Shown: in pieces, positions 46,897 through 56,054 of the stretch
Layout: every line of letters starts with the position of its first letter
How positions within the stretch are numbered: position 1 is the stretch's first letter
Source of the DNA: Defluviitaleaceae bacterium
GTDB lineage: Bacteria > Bacillota > Clostridia > Lachnospirales > WQUN01
DNA length: 64,000 nt
Direction of reading: 5' to 3'
Assembly (NCBI GenBank): GCA_009780585.1
Contig: WQZS01000001.1
Coordinates: 62,001 to 126,000, forward strand
Translations under genes and position numbers: made by a program
Notes under the pieces: model-generated
Database searches by the model: none
Told to the model about the DNA's origin: nothing
Seen by the model: only the letters and a program-made list of their open reading frames with translations

Positions 46897-48489
46897 TTAA
46901 ATAATAGCATCACCGTTATCAAAATGCAAATTGGATTCGCCTTTCACCTGGATTTTGTGGGGCGGCAACCAATTTTCCAATATTCGGACAAGGTCGCCGG
47001 TGCCGACCGGTTTGGATAGGAAATCATTGAATCCGTTTGCCAAAAACATTTCGCGTTCCCCTTGGGTCGCGCTCGCCGTCAGCGCGATGATCGGAAGAAG
47101 CTCGTATTTGCAGCCCATCGCGCGGATCCGCGCGGTCGTTTCTATACCGTCCATTTCCGGCATTATATGGTCCATAAAAATGATGTCATAATCGTTTTTT
47201 TCGATCAGTTCAATAGCCATCAATCCGGAATTTATCCGATGGGCGCGGATACCCAGCATTTTTAGGAAGCCGCACACAACGTTGAGGTTAAACGCGATAT
47301 CGTCCACCACCAGCACCTTCGCGTCGGGGGCATGGATCGTGAGGCTTTCGCTTATCGCTATCTTTTTCTCGATCCGATCCTTACAGCCCGGTATGATCGG
47401 CACGGTAACGGTAAAGACGCTGCCCTGCCCGTAAACGCTTTTGAATGAAATGCTGCCGTCCATCATTCCGACGAAGGATTTGCTTATGGAAAGGCCAAGG
47501 CCTGTCCCAAGGATGTTTCGGTTTGCGGACTTGTCCGCTTGTTCAAACGCGTTGAAGAGTTTTGCCCGGTCTTCCTCGCGGATTCCCATACCGGTGTCCT
47601 CGACCTCGAAAATGAGTGAACCATCCGACGCGGATATATCAAGGCGTACATATCCCTTTTCCGTAAATTTTACGGCGTTCCCGATAATATTCGTCAAGAC
47701 TTGGCGGAGCCTTACATCGTCGCCGTATAAAAAAGCGGGCAAATCGTTTCCGCGCTTAAGCCTTAGCTCCAGCCCCTTCTTATGCGTGGTATAGGTAAAC
47801 ATCTTTTCGATCTGATCGATGAACGCGTTAAAATTATAATCAACGGGCCTTAACTCCAGCTTGCCTTTTTCGATTTTGGAAAAATCCAGTATATCATTTA
47901 CGATTTCCAGGAGCGCTTTGGACGATATAGCGATATCGTTGACGTACTCTTTTTGGTGTTCCTTTAATTGTTCTTGAAGCAAAATATCCCCCATGCCGAT
48001 TATGGCGTTCATGGGGGTCCGTATTTCGTGGGACATGTTGGAAAGGAAGTCGCTCTTGGCTTGGTTTGCCTTCTGCGCTTCCTCCAAGGACGCCGTTAAG
48101 GCTTCGTTCATTTCAAGCATTTCGATTTGGTGCAGTACCCTAAGTTTTATGATGGACGGGGAAAAGGGCTTTCTTATGTAATCCACGGCACCCAGCGCCA
48201 ACGCTTTTTCCTCGCTTGCCACGTCGGTGCGCCCCGTGATGAATATTACGGGGATGTCCTTCGTTCTCTCCGATTTCTTAAGGGCGGTAATAATGTCAAA
48301 GCCGTTCATTTCCTCCATTTGTATATCCAGCAGGATCACGTCGGGTTGCCGCTCCTCCGCCACCGCCAGCGCGTCCGGCCCGTTCCCCGCCGCGTAAATA
48401 ATACAGTCCGGCCTGAGCGCGTTGCTGATTTCCATAATATTGATTCTTTGGTCGTCAACGATGAGGACGCTGTGTTTTGCGTTTTCCAT
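46897..48489 (-). CDS. Hybrid histidine kinase, REC-HisKA-HATPase-REC
   Basis: 530 residues, cytosolic. The N-terminal receiver has VDDQR, Asp 55 in VILLDIQMEEMNG and Lys in IRKPF. A coiled linker leads to HisKA with His 154 in NMSHEIRTPMN, HATPase_c (VEDTGMGIREED, GTGLGLSISKS), and a second receiver with Asp in IIFMDHIMPEMDG (about 441). It has no Hpt domain or sensor of its own. It starts 34 bases after the lipoprotein-like hybrid kinase, which does have an Hpt, so a relay between the two proteins is likely. CotH follows 19 bases downstream. Confidence 0.92.
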   Translation of the reverse strand: MENAKHSVLIVDDQRINIMEISNALRPDCIIYAAGNGPDALAVAEERQPDVILLDIQMEEMNGFDIITALKKSERTKDIPVIFITGRTDVASEEKALALGAVDYIRKPFSPSIIKLRVLHQIEMLEMNEALTASLEEAQKANQAKSDFLSNMSHEIRTPMNAIIGMGDILLQEQLKEHQKEYVNDIAISSKALLEIVNDILDFSKIEKGKLELRPVDYNFNAFIDQIEKMFTYTTHKKGLELRLKRGNDLPAFLYGDDVRLRQVLTNIIGNAVKFTEKGYVRLDISASDGSLIFEVEDTGMGIREEDRAKLFNAFEQADKSANRNILGTGLGLSISKSFVGMMDGSISFKSVYGQGSVFTVTVPIIPGCKDRIEKKIAISESLTIHAPDAKVLVVDDIAFNLNVVCGFLKMLGIRAHRINSGLMAIELIEKNDYDIIFMDHIMPEMDGIETTARIRAMGCKYELLPIIALTASATQGEREMFLANGFNDFLSKPVGTGDLVRILENWLPPHKIQVKGESNLHFDNGDAII

Positions 48490-48523
48490 GTCATTACCAC
48501 CCTTTGTTGTTTAATTCTTAAAA

Positions 48524-50998
48524 TCAAATCCCCATTTCGTTCAACTTTGTTACGATTTGCCTTAAATCCATATTGCTGAGGGTTTCCTGCAGCCAATCCA
48601 CAAAACCGTCGTCGGACTCGTATTGGTACTGCTCGATTTCCGCCACGGCGGCGTCCAAATCGTCCATATTAAAACTCTTGCACGCGTCACGGAGTTTGAT
48701 CAGCGTTTCCTTGTCGGGTTCGCTTTTTATCGGTTTGGGGTTTTCGGCGTCTATGTCGGAGAACAATTCGTCCAGGCCGTCGATCAATATTTTGGTATTT
48801 TTAAGGAACAGCGGGTTATTCTCCTTCACATAAGAGATATCACCCCTGTCGGACGCTTGCTCAAGGTTCCTTGCCGTATCACCGATGTGTTTGGCGCCTA
48901 TATAGTAGCTCGTTCCCTTAATCCCGTGTACGATTATCTTATACTTTGCCAGCATGGTTTCATCCACGGAATCGATGACCGGAAGCTGGGAGCGGACGTT
49001 GATCGCGTATGAACGCAAGACCTGGATATACGCCTTTTCGTCGCCGCCCATGTTGCCGATACCGTCGGATATATCCAGTCCTTCGATGTTTTTGTCATGC
49101 AACAGCACCTTCACATTCGTGTCATCTTCCGGCTTCATGCTTGCCTTCCGCAAAGCCGACGCCCTCCTTGCCGCTTCGATAACCTCCTGCGTTTGTTTAT
49201 CCCGTATCATTTTGTTGAGCAGCCTGTTCATCTGCCTTAAATCAATCGGCTTGGACAGATAATCGTCAAAGCCGTTTAACAGGAACAAATTCGCTTGCCC
49301 CGCGACGGCGTTTGCCGTCAACGCCACAATGGGGCGGTCATAACCCAAGTCGCGGATATGCTTAACCGCCTCCATGCCGTCCATTTCGGGCATCATATGA
49401 TCCATGAATATGATGTCGTATTTTTTACCGTTCTTTATTTTTTCAATTGCCGCGTAGCCGCTGTCGGCGGAATCGATTTTCAACTCGTACGGGGTCAGCA
49501 ACCCTTTGGCTACGTAGATGTTCGGCAGTACGTCGTCCACGACCAATACCTCGCCGTAGGGCATCGGGTCCCGCGTTATCTGCACCCGCCGCATTTGCGC
49601 CGCGCTGCTCGTACGGAACTGCCGCAGATTTTCCGCCACTTCCCTGCCCAGCAGATCGGTACCGGCACGGCCCTGCGGCAAGCGCACGGTAAATACCGAG
49701 CCTTTGCCCTTTTCGCTTTCTACGGTCATTTCCCCGCCTATCAAGCAAATCAAGTTTTTCGTAATGCTCATGCCCAAGCCCGTGCCTTCGGTCGAGCGGT
49801 TGGCTTCCTGGTTGAACCGTGTATATTCGTCGCCGATCATTTTTATCTGTTCTTCCGTCATGCCTTGCCCCGTATCGCTGACCGTGATGGTTAGGATGAC
49901 GCCGTTGGTTTTTTCCGTATTTTCTTCCGCCGTTACCGTTAATTTTACGGTGCCTTCCATTGTATATTTGAAGGCGTTGGAAAGCAGATTATTCATGATT
50001 TGCTTGACGCGGAGCTCGTCGCCCAATAGCTGCGCGGGTATATTTTCATCGACATGGAGCTCAAAGATGATGCGCTTACTGCCGATCCGCATCATATTCA
50101 ACTGCACGGTGTCGCTGACCAGGCTGGCGATTTCATATTTATCCGGTTGCAATTCCAGCTTGCCGGCCTCTATTTTGGAAAGGTCAAGAATGTCGTTGAT
50201 GATACCGAGCAGCATGTCGCCCGATGTGTAGATCATTTCCGCCGCCGCCCGCGTTTCGGTATCGAGTATTTCCCGCTGGAGCTGCATTTCGGCTATGCCG
50301 AGGATGGCGTTCATCGGCGTCCGTATTTCGTGGGACATGTTGGCAAGGAAAATGCTCTTTGCCCTGCTGGCGTTAAGGGCGGCTTCCTCCATGTTCTTAC
50401 GTTCGGTAATGTCGTGGGCGATACCCATGATCCCCGATATTTTTCCGTTAATAACAAGGGGCACCTTGTTGGTTTCAAAAAGGTGCGCCGTTCCGTTTTG
50501 GGCGGGGATGAATTCCTCGATTTTGTATGATTGGTTTTCCCTGATAACCGTCTTGTCCAATTCCCTGAATTCGCGCGCGGTTTCCTCGGGGATCCCGAGG
50601 CCGGTAAAATCGTTTTTTCCGATTAGGTTTTCCTTTTTAAGGTCAAAATATTTGAGCAGGCTCTCGTTGCAGCGGGTAAAGTTTAAATCCAAATCCTTAC
50701 AGAATATCAAATCGGGAACCGAATCGAATATCGTTTGCAATATGCTTTTTTCGTTTTCCAATTCGGCGGTGCGTTTTTTAACCAAGGCGTCAAGCCGCCG
50801 CCCTTCGCCGTTTTTCCGCAGAAGCAGGATCACAAGCATAGCAATCACGCACAGAAACAGTACCGCTGTGCCGATCATCCATGGTAGCTGCGCTTCTACT
50901 ATGTAATCATCAGCGTTACGGCAGCCCGAAAGAGCGGTTAACAGTACGATTACCGTCAGGGTAATAGTGGACACTTTACAAAAAGATTTTATAAACAT
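48524..50998 (-). CDS. Membrane hybrid histidine kinase with lipobox, PAS-HisKA-HATPase-REC-Hpt
   Basis: 824 residues. The N-terminus is a lipoprotein-like signal (LLTALSGC, Cys 26), then a membrane segment (41-61), a coiled linker, and PAS (about 85-200). HisKA follows with His 223 in NMSHEIRTPMN, then HATPase_c (VSDTGQGM, GTGLGMSI), a receiver with Asp in IIFMDHMMPEMDG, and an Hpt with His in IVHGIKGTSYYIG. A helical tail like that of the two plus-strand kinases ends it. GGAGG precedes the ATG. It is first in the minus-strand run toward cotH and the glycan genes and diverges from the LuxR-type regulator. Confidence 0.92.
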   Translation of the reverse strand: MFIKSFCKVSTITLTVIVLLTALSGCRNADDYIVEAQLPWMIGTAVLFLCVIAMLVILLLRKNGEGRRLDALVKKRTAELENEKSILQTIFDSVPDLIFCKDLDLNFTRCNESLLKYFDLKKENLIGKNDFTGLGIPEETAREFRELDKTVIRENQSYKIEEFIPAQNGTAHLFETNKVPLVINGKISGIMGIAHDITERKNMEEAALNASRAKSIFLANMSHEIRTPMNAILGIAEMQLQREILDTETRAAAEMIYTSGDMLLGIINDILDLSKIEAGKLELQPDKYEIASLVSDTVQLNMMRIGSKRIIFELHVDENIPAQLLGDELRVKQIMNNLLSNAFKYTMEGTVKLTVTAEENTEKTNGVILTITVSDTGQGMTEEQIKMIGDEYTRFNQEANRSTEGTGLGMSITKNLICLIGGEMTVESEKGKGSVFTVRLPQGRAGTDLLGREVAENLRQFRTSSAAQMRRVQITRDPMPYGEVLVVDDVLPNIYVAKGLLTPYELKIDSADSGYAAIEKIKNGKKYDIIFMDHMMPEMDGMEAVKHIRDLGYDRPIVALTANAVAGQANLFLLNGFDDYLSKPIDLRQMNRLLNKMIRDKQTQEVIEAARRASALRKASMKPEDDTNVKVLLHDKNIEGLDISDGIGNMGGDEKAYIQVLRSYAINVRSQLPVIDSVDETMLAKYKIIVHGIKGTSYYIGAKHIGDTARNLEQASDRGDISYVKENNPLFLKNTKILIDGLDELFSDIDAENPKPIKSEPDKETLIKLRDACKSFNMDDLDAAVAEIEQYQYESDDGFVDWLQETLSNMDLRQIVTKLNEMGI

Positions 50999-51134
50999 GG
51001 TACACCTCCCTATTAACCGAAACTATTACGTATACCGATAAACACAAACAAGCCGTTAATGAGGACTTTTTTTACGGTCTTTATTCGACACATTTTTTAT
51101 ACGTTCGTGTGTATCGTTAAATATATTTTTCACC

Positions 51135-51151
51135 GTTCAAAGTCATTGAAC
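51135..51151. promoter_or_regulatory. Inverted repeat over the LuxR-type gene's -35
   Basis: GTTCAA and TTGAAC form a perfect 6-bp inverted repeat with a 5-base centre. The right half is the -35 hexamer of the promoter below, so this is a candidate operator. Confidence 0.5.
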
Positions 51152-51174
51152 TTGGCGCAAGGATACAGTATGTT
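51146..51174 (+). promoter_or_regulatory. Promoter of the MalT/LuxR-type gene
   Basis: TTGAAC, a 17-base spacer and TATGTT give a plausible sigma-A promoter 34 bases before the ATG. Confidence 0.6.
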
Positions 51175-51207
51175 AATAAAGGTAATAAAATTTTGCGGGG
51201 TGCGCAT

Positions 51208-53775
51208 ATGAATAGTCATACGGTAAACGGAATCGCCGCCAATCCATTTTTCATTAACTCAAACCATTTAGTGAGACAGCGCACCAATGAACTATTGGCG
51301 AATGCCGTCAACGATCCCGTCACGACCGTCATTACCGTATGCGCGGGTGCCGGTTGCGGCAAAACGCAAGCCGTTTTGGACTTCCTTAAACAACAAGGGG
51401 GTTTATTTTTTTGGGTGCAAATCAGTGAACGTGACAATACCGTAAGCCGTTTATGGGAAAATATTGTCGCTTCGATTAACCGAATAGATTCGGACATGGC
51501 CGTACAATGCAGTGAAATCGGCTTCCCCGATACGGATGAAAAAATAGAAAAGTTCGCAAAATTCAGGAACGATACATTAACAAACAACCCTCATATTATT
51601 GTTTGGGATGACGTGCATTTATTGAAGGAGCCGTCCGTCCTTCATTTTGCGAAAATCATTATAAATGTATTATCACCGAACAGAAAAATGATTTTGATCG
51701 GGCGTGATTTACCGGAAATCAATTTTAAGGTGCTTGATTTGAAGGGTTATGTTTCACATATACGCGAAAAGAATTTGAATTTTACCGAAAACGAACTGAC
51801 CGATTATTTTAAAAAGCTAAAACTGGCCGTTGACAGCCATACCATTCATGAAATATACGGCGATACGAAGGGATGGGTTTTCGCGATCAACCTTATCGCG
51901 CGTTCGCTCGAAAGGCTTCCCAAATATTTCGGGTACATACAGAACACCTTTAAAAAGGATATTTTTGAACTGATGGAGGCCGAAAGCTGGACTTTATTAT
52001 CCGGGCAATTGAAACGTTTTTTGGTAAGACTTTCCTTAATCGACCACCTTTCCGCGGAATTGGTTGAAATTTTAGCGGCGGAGGAAACCCATGTATTGTC
52101 CGAATTAAAGAACGTAAACACATACATTCGTTTCGACGATTCCTTGGGCACGTATCTTATCCATCATTTGTTCTTACACTTCCTAAACACGAAGCATACG
52201 ATTTTAACGGAGGATGACAAATACAAGACCTATAAAGCGGCCGCCGATTGGTGCAGCCAAAACAATTTTAAGATAGACGCGCTAAATTATTACGAAAAAA
52301 TAAACGATTATGAATCCATCGTGTCCATGTTTTTTTTCCTTCCGCTGGATATACCCTACGAAATAGCGCAGTTCGCAAAGGGAATATTTGACCGCGCCCC
52401 GGCGGAAACCTTTGACCGTGTGAAGTATTTCGCTACGACGCACGTCAATATCGTTGCGATGCTTGGTAATATGCAAGAATTTTACGCGTTGTTTGATTAT
52501 TACGAACGCAGGTTTTTATCGCTTCCCGAAGATGATGAAATGCGCAGCATTTCCTTATGCGGCATATATCTTTCCATGGGGATTATGCGGGCCGCGTGCG
52601 CGCACGACGATGTCTATGATTTCGATATTTATTTTGCCAAAATGTTCGATAACATGACCGAAAAATTTTATAATTCCAGTCCGCCCCTCGACTGCCCCCG
52701 GGGGCCTTGGCTCAATTTGACCTATTCCTCAAAAAAAGGGGAACCGCAGAAATATATCGAAGCCACGATCAGGAGCGATGAAACTACGGCGCGATATTCA
52801 AAAGGTATTACGATGGGTGCGGATTTATTGATACAAGGTGAATTATTATTTTATCAAGGCAAGGTAAAAGCGGCGGAACCCTTTGTCGTTAACGCGATTG
52901 AAAGCGCGATAAAAAGAATGGCATTTGAAACCATGCACAGGGCATTGTTTTATTTATTAAGGATAGCCGTTGCGGAAGGGAATACTAAAAAAGCCGAAAC
53001 GGTTCTCCGTGATACGGAAAATTTGCTCAATGAAAAACTGTATTTTAAAAGATATTTGACCTATGACATATCATTGGGTTGGTTTCAATATATCCTCCGC
53101 CGGCCCGAAATGTTTCCCGAATGGCTTACGGAAAAGTTTTCCCCTTACGCGCACACTTCCGGCATACAAAATTTCGGCAATCAAATCAAGGCGCGGTATT
53201 ATTTCCTTACAAAAAATTATTTGCCGCTGTTATCCTACATTAGGGAAATGAAAAACAGGGAATCATTTTTATTCGGCCGTATAGAAATGCTGGCAATGGA
53301 AGCCTGCGTCTATTATAAAATGAAAATTAAGAACAAGGCATGGGACTCCTTTAAGGAAGCCTATGAAACGGCAATACCAAACGATATACAAATGCCTTTT
53401 ATCGAGCTGGGAAAGGATATGCGGTCGTTGATCATCGCCGCTCTGCGCGAGCATCCGGGCGATACGGCGTTATCCATCGGCATCCCCCGCCCGTGGCTTG
53501 AATCGATCAAGCATAAGACGATTTCCTATTCAAAGAGCCAATCGCTGTTTATTAACGCATATCAAAAGAACGACAGCGACGTAAAGACGCTGACCCCCCG
53601 CGAAAAGGATGTATTGACCTACCTTTACAACGGGTTTTCCCAACCGGAGATCGCCAATAAATTGGAGCTTTCGGTTAACACGATTAAAATGATAACAAAA
53701 ATCCTCTATGATAAACTTAATGTGCATAAAATATCCGACCTTATCCGTATAGCCGCGGAGCAAAAATTCTTGTAA
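51208..53775 (+). CDS. MalT-like LuxR-family transcriptional regulator
   Basis: 855 residues. A STAND-type ATPase domain comes first, with the P-loop CAGAGCGKTQ (about 45) and an acidic Walker B-like VWDDVHLL (about 132). A long helical, TPR-like region fills the middle. The C-terminal LuxR-type helix-turn-helix reads LTPREKDVLTYLYNGFSQPE then VNTIKMITKILYDKL. Such regulators bind an inducer, oligomerise with ATP and activate transcription. GGGG lies 7 bases before the ATG at 51208. It diverges from the lipobox hybrid kinase and precedes a glycosidase-like lipoprotein, both of which are candidate targets. Confidence 0.9.
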   Translation: MNSHTVNGIAANPFFINSNHLVRQRTNELLANAVNDPVTTVITVCAGAGCGKTQAVLDFLKQQGGLFFWVQISERDNTVSRLWENIVASINRIDSDMAVQCSEIGFPDTDEKIEKFAKFRNDTLTNNPHIIVWDDVHLLKEPSVLHFAKIIINVLSPNRKMILIGRDLPEINFKVLDLKGYVSHIREKNLNFTENELTDYFKKLKLAVDSHTIHEIYGDTKGWVFAINLIARSLERLPKYFGYIQNTFKKDIFELMEAESWTLLSGQLKRFLVRLSLIDHLSAELVEILAAEETHVLSELKNVNTYIRFDDSLGTYLIHHLFLHFLNTKHTILTEDDKYKTYKAAADWCSQNNFKIDALNYYEKINDYESIVSMFFFLPLDIPYEIAQFAKGIFDRAPAETFDRVKYFATTHVNIVAMLGNMQEFYALFDYYERRFLSLPEDDEMRSISLCGIYLSMGIMRAACAHDDVYDFDIYFAKMFDNMTEKFYNSSPPLDCPRGPWLNLTYSSKKGEPQKYIEATIRSDETTARYSKGITMGADLLIQGELLFYQGKVKAAEPFVVNAIESAIKRMAFETMHRALFYLLRIAVAEGNTKKAETVLRDTENLLNEKLYFKRYLTYDISLGWFQYILRRPEMFPEWLTEKFSPYAHTSGIQNFGNQIKARYYFLTKNYLPLLSYIREMKNRESFLFGRIEMLAMEACVYYKMKIKNKAWDSFKEAYETAIPNDIQMPFIELGKDMRSLIIAALREHPGDTALSIGIPRPWLESIKHKTISYSKSQSLFINAYQKNDSDVKTLTPREKDVLTYLYNGFSQPEIANKLELSVNTIKMITKILYDKLNVHKISDLIRIAAEQKFL

Positions 53776-53805
53776 CTTTACCACGCCGTACATCGGGAGC
53801 GATGT

Positions 53806-55095
53806 TTGAACCGACCGTTTTCAGGCGATACTCCGCTTATGATAAAAATGGTAAACGCGGTTTTTACCTTGCTCCTCCTCCTTTTTTTATCCGGTTGCGC
53901 GGCGGACGCCCCCTCCCCCATCGTTGGCACGCCGCGCCGCCGGACTTTGGATGTCCGGCAGGATACGCCGACCGTATCCGACCCCGTCCCCATACCCTAC
54001 ACGGTACTGTTTACCCAAGCGGGAGCGACGATTTCCACCCACGAGCCCGTTGAAGGCGCGTACATCGGCGCGTGGCTTTCGCCGGATACCACGCACATCA
54101 CGATGCGCAGCTTCGGCAACTTGGCCGAAAAGTCCCACGCGATATTCGTGTACGAAATGGAATTGGGGGACGAAATCCCATTATCGTGGTTGCTGCACGC
54201 GATCTCATCGGATGCCGCGCCGCTTTTTTATTTTCGCCTTAATTTTAATGAAGATGAAAAGAGGCTGCCCGCCGCCGAACTCGCCGAACTTGCGCGGGGG
54301 TTGGGCATCTACGATATCCCCATGTTCCTGGCCTTTAACCCTTTGGCGCGCGGCCACGGCATGACACCCGAGGAATATGTCAACGTTTATCGGCTGGCGC
54401 GCATTTTGTTCCGTACATACGCGCCGAAGGTTGCCTTCGTGTGGGTAGTGCCGGAAGGGCAATCGGACGCGACGCCCAACCATCCCTTTTACCCCGGGCA
54501 TGATGTTGTCGATTGGGTGGGCTTGTCCGTACAGGCCCTGCGCTCGCGCGACGGATTCGGTACGGACATCCCAAGCGCGATCGCTCCTTTCCACCACGCG
54601 TTCCAACGCCACAAGCCGATTATGCTGCTGCCCGCCGGGATCAGCCACTTTTCGCGGATCGACTATACCTATTATATAAAGGAAGCGGCGGAGGAAATAT
54701 TACGCGTGTACGATGCCCTCGCCGGCTTCCCGCGTGTGAAGGCGGTTATCTACCGTGACGCGAATAACGTCGGCGCGCGTTGGGACGATATGACCCTCAC
54801 TCGCGAACGCGATTTGATGCTTGCCTACGCCGAGGCCATCGCCTGCGATTATTTTCTTGACGCGCTCGCGCAGGCACCCGCAGTCCGCCAATGGCTGCGT
54901 TCCGTTTACGGCGGATACGAGTATGACGGTACGTTCTACGTCGGTTACGAAACCCTTACGAAGGAGCTGTTCCTCTCTCGCCCCGGCACGGCGGTCGAAA
55001 TCGACGGACGTTCCTTCGTGGATGCCTCCCAACTCGCGCTGGACATCACGATCGATACCGAACGGCGCATTATCCGTATAAACCTTCCCTCATGA
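53806..55095 (+). CDS. Lipoprotein with glycosidase-like (GH26-like) domain
   Basis: 429 residues from a TTG at 53806, chosen because GGGAG lies 6 bases upstream; an ATG at 53839 gives a neater signal peptide. The lipobox is LLFLSGC. The main region (about 75-340) has short segments typical of TIM-barrel mannanases: GAYIGAWLSPD, IPMFLAFNPLARGHG, VWVVPEGQ and VVDWVGLSVQA. The last 40 residues (AVEIDGRSFVDASQLAL) look like a copper-amine-oxidase-N module. The usual GH26 catalytic Glu pair is not certain, so the enzyme activity is unproven. It follows the LuxR-type regulator by 30 bases. Confidence 0.65.
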   Translation: MNRPFSGDTPLMIKMVNAVFTLLLLLFLSGCAADAPSPIVGTPRRRTLDVRQDTPTVSDPVPIPYTVLFTQAGATISTHEPVEGAYIGAWLSPDTTHITMRSFGNLAEKSHAIFVYEMELGDEIPLSWLLHAISSDAAPLFYFRLNFNEDEKRLPAAELAELARGLGIYDIPMFLAFNPLARGHGMTPEEYVNVYRLARILFRTYAPKVAFVWVVPEGQSDATPNHPFYPGHDVVDWVGLSVQALRSRDGFGTDIPSAIAPFHHAFQRHKPIMLLPAGISHFSRIDYTYYIKEAAEEILRVYDALAGFPRVKAVIYRDANNVGARWDDMTLTRERDLMLAYAEAIACDYFLDALAQAPAVRQWLRSVYGGYEYDGTFYVGYETLTKELFLSRPGTAVEIDGRSFVDASQLALDITIDTERRIIRINLPS

Positions 55096-55104
55096 ACGTA
55101 AGCG

Positions 55105-55113
55105 TGTTATACT
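55105..55113 (+). promoter_or_regulatory. Extended -10 promoter for degV
   Basis: TGT directly precedes TATACT (55108-55113), an extended -10, about 30 bases before the degV ATG. There is no clear -35. Confidence 0.5.
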
Positions 55114-55143
55114 CCGCTAAAGTTAAATTTTGGGAGGTTTATT

Positions 55144-55986
55144 ATGAAGAACGGGATTATCGTGGATAGCGCGTGCGATGTTAACAAAGAGTACATTGAA
55201 GACGAAAACTGTACGATCTCTTTCGTACCGCTGACGCTGCAGGTAGAGGACAAGGTTTTTATAGACGACGAAAACCTGTGCATCGACGAATACCTCTCCC
55301 ATATGGAGGCTTCCTCCGAGGGGGTGAAGACCTCCGCGCCCTCGCCGGGGTCGTTCCTTGAGCGTTTCGGGCTGGCGGACAACATCTTCGTCGTTACCCT
55401 TTCGAACAAATTGAGCGCGACCTACCAAAGCGCGGTCACCGCCAAGCGTATGTATATGGAAGAATACGGCAAGAAATTCATCCACATCTTCGACAGCCTG
55501 ACGGCTTCCGTCGGCGAGGGTATCGTTGCGTTAAAGATATCCGAACTTATTAATAAAGGCATCCCCAATACGGACATCGTTGAACAAGTCAACCATTTTA
55601 TGGGCGGGATGCGTACCTATATCCTCTTGGATAAGTTCGATAACCTCATTAAAACGGGCCGCATCAACCCCTATATAGCCAAAATCGCTTCATTCCTCAA
55701 TGTCAAGCCCATCTGCGCCGACGACCAAAAGGGTGAAATCAAGCTGCTGGACAAGGCCCGCGGTTATACCAAATCCATGAAACGCCTGGTGGAAATCATC
55801 AAAGCCAACACCCCCGACATCGAATCCCGCATCGTTTCCATCGCGCATGTCAAATGCTTGGAAAAAGCCCTTGCCTTTAAGGATGAACTCTTAAAGCATT
55901 TAACGGTCAAGGATATCATGATACAGGAATGCCGCGGGCTAACCACGACCTACGCCAACCGCGGCGGGTTGGTTGTGGCGGTGTAA
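55144..55986 (+). CDS. DegV family fatty-acid-binding protein
   Basis: 280 residues, the normal length. DegV proteins bind a fatty acid; in Gram-positives FakB proteins of this family present it to the FakA kinase for acyl-phosphate formation. Visible features are IIVDSACDVNKEY at the start, LTLQVEDKVFIDDE, a TSAPSPGSF-type Ser/Thr segment, IFDSLTASVGEG, and LNVKPICADDQKGEI. GGGAGG precedes the ATG. It stands alone between a lipoprotein and a terminator. No fakA is in the window, so the fatty-acid kinase link is by family only. Confidence 0.93.
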   Translation: MKNGIIVDSACDVNKEYIEDENCTISFVPLTLQVEDKVFIDDENLCIDEYLSHMEASSEGVKTSAPSPGSFLERFGLADNIFVVTLSNKLSATYQSAVTAKRMYMEEYGKKFIHIFDSLTASVGEGIVALKISELINKGIPNTDIVEQVNHFMGGMRTYILLDKFDNLIKTGRINPYIAKIASFLNVKPICADDQKGEIKLLDKARGYTKSMKRLVEIIKANTPDIESRIVSIAHVKCLEKALAFKDELLKHLTVKDIMIQECRGLTTTYANRGGLVVAV

Positions 55987-56003
55987 ATAAAGTATATGAC
56001 GAT

Positions 56004-56032
56004 AAAAAACAGCCTTTGCGGGCTGTTTTTTT
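56004..56032. terminator. Terminator after degV
   Basis: AAACAGCC and GGCTGTTT (8 bp, 6-base loop) are followed by more T and preceded by A, so it can act in both directions. It nearly matches the terminator at 56598. Confidence 0.88.
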
Positions 56033-56054
56033 GTTGATATACATATATATGATC

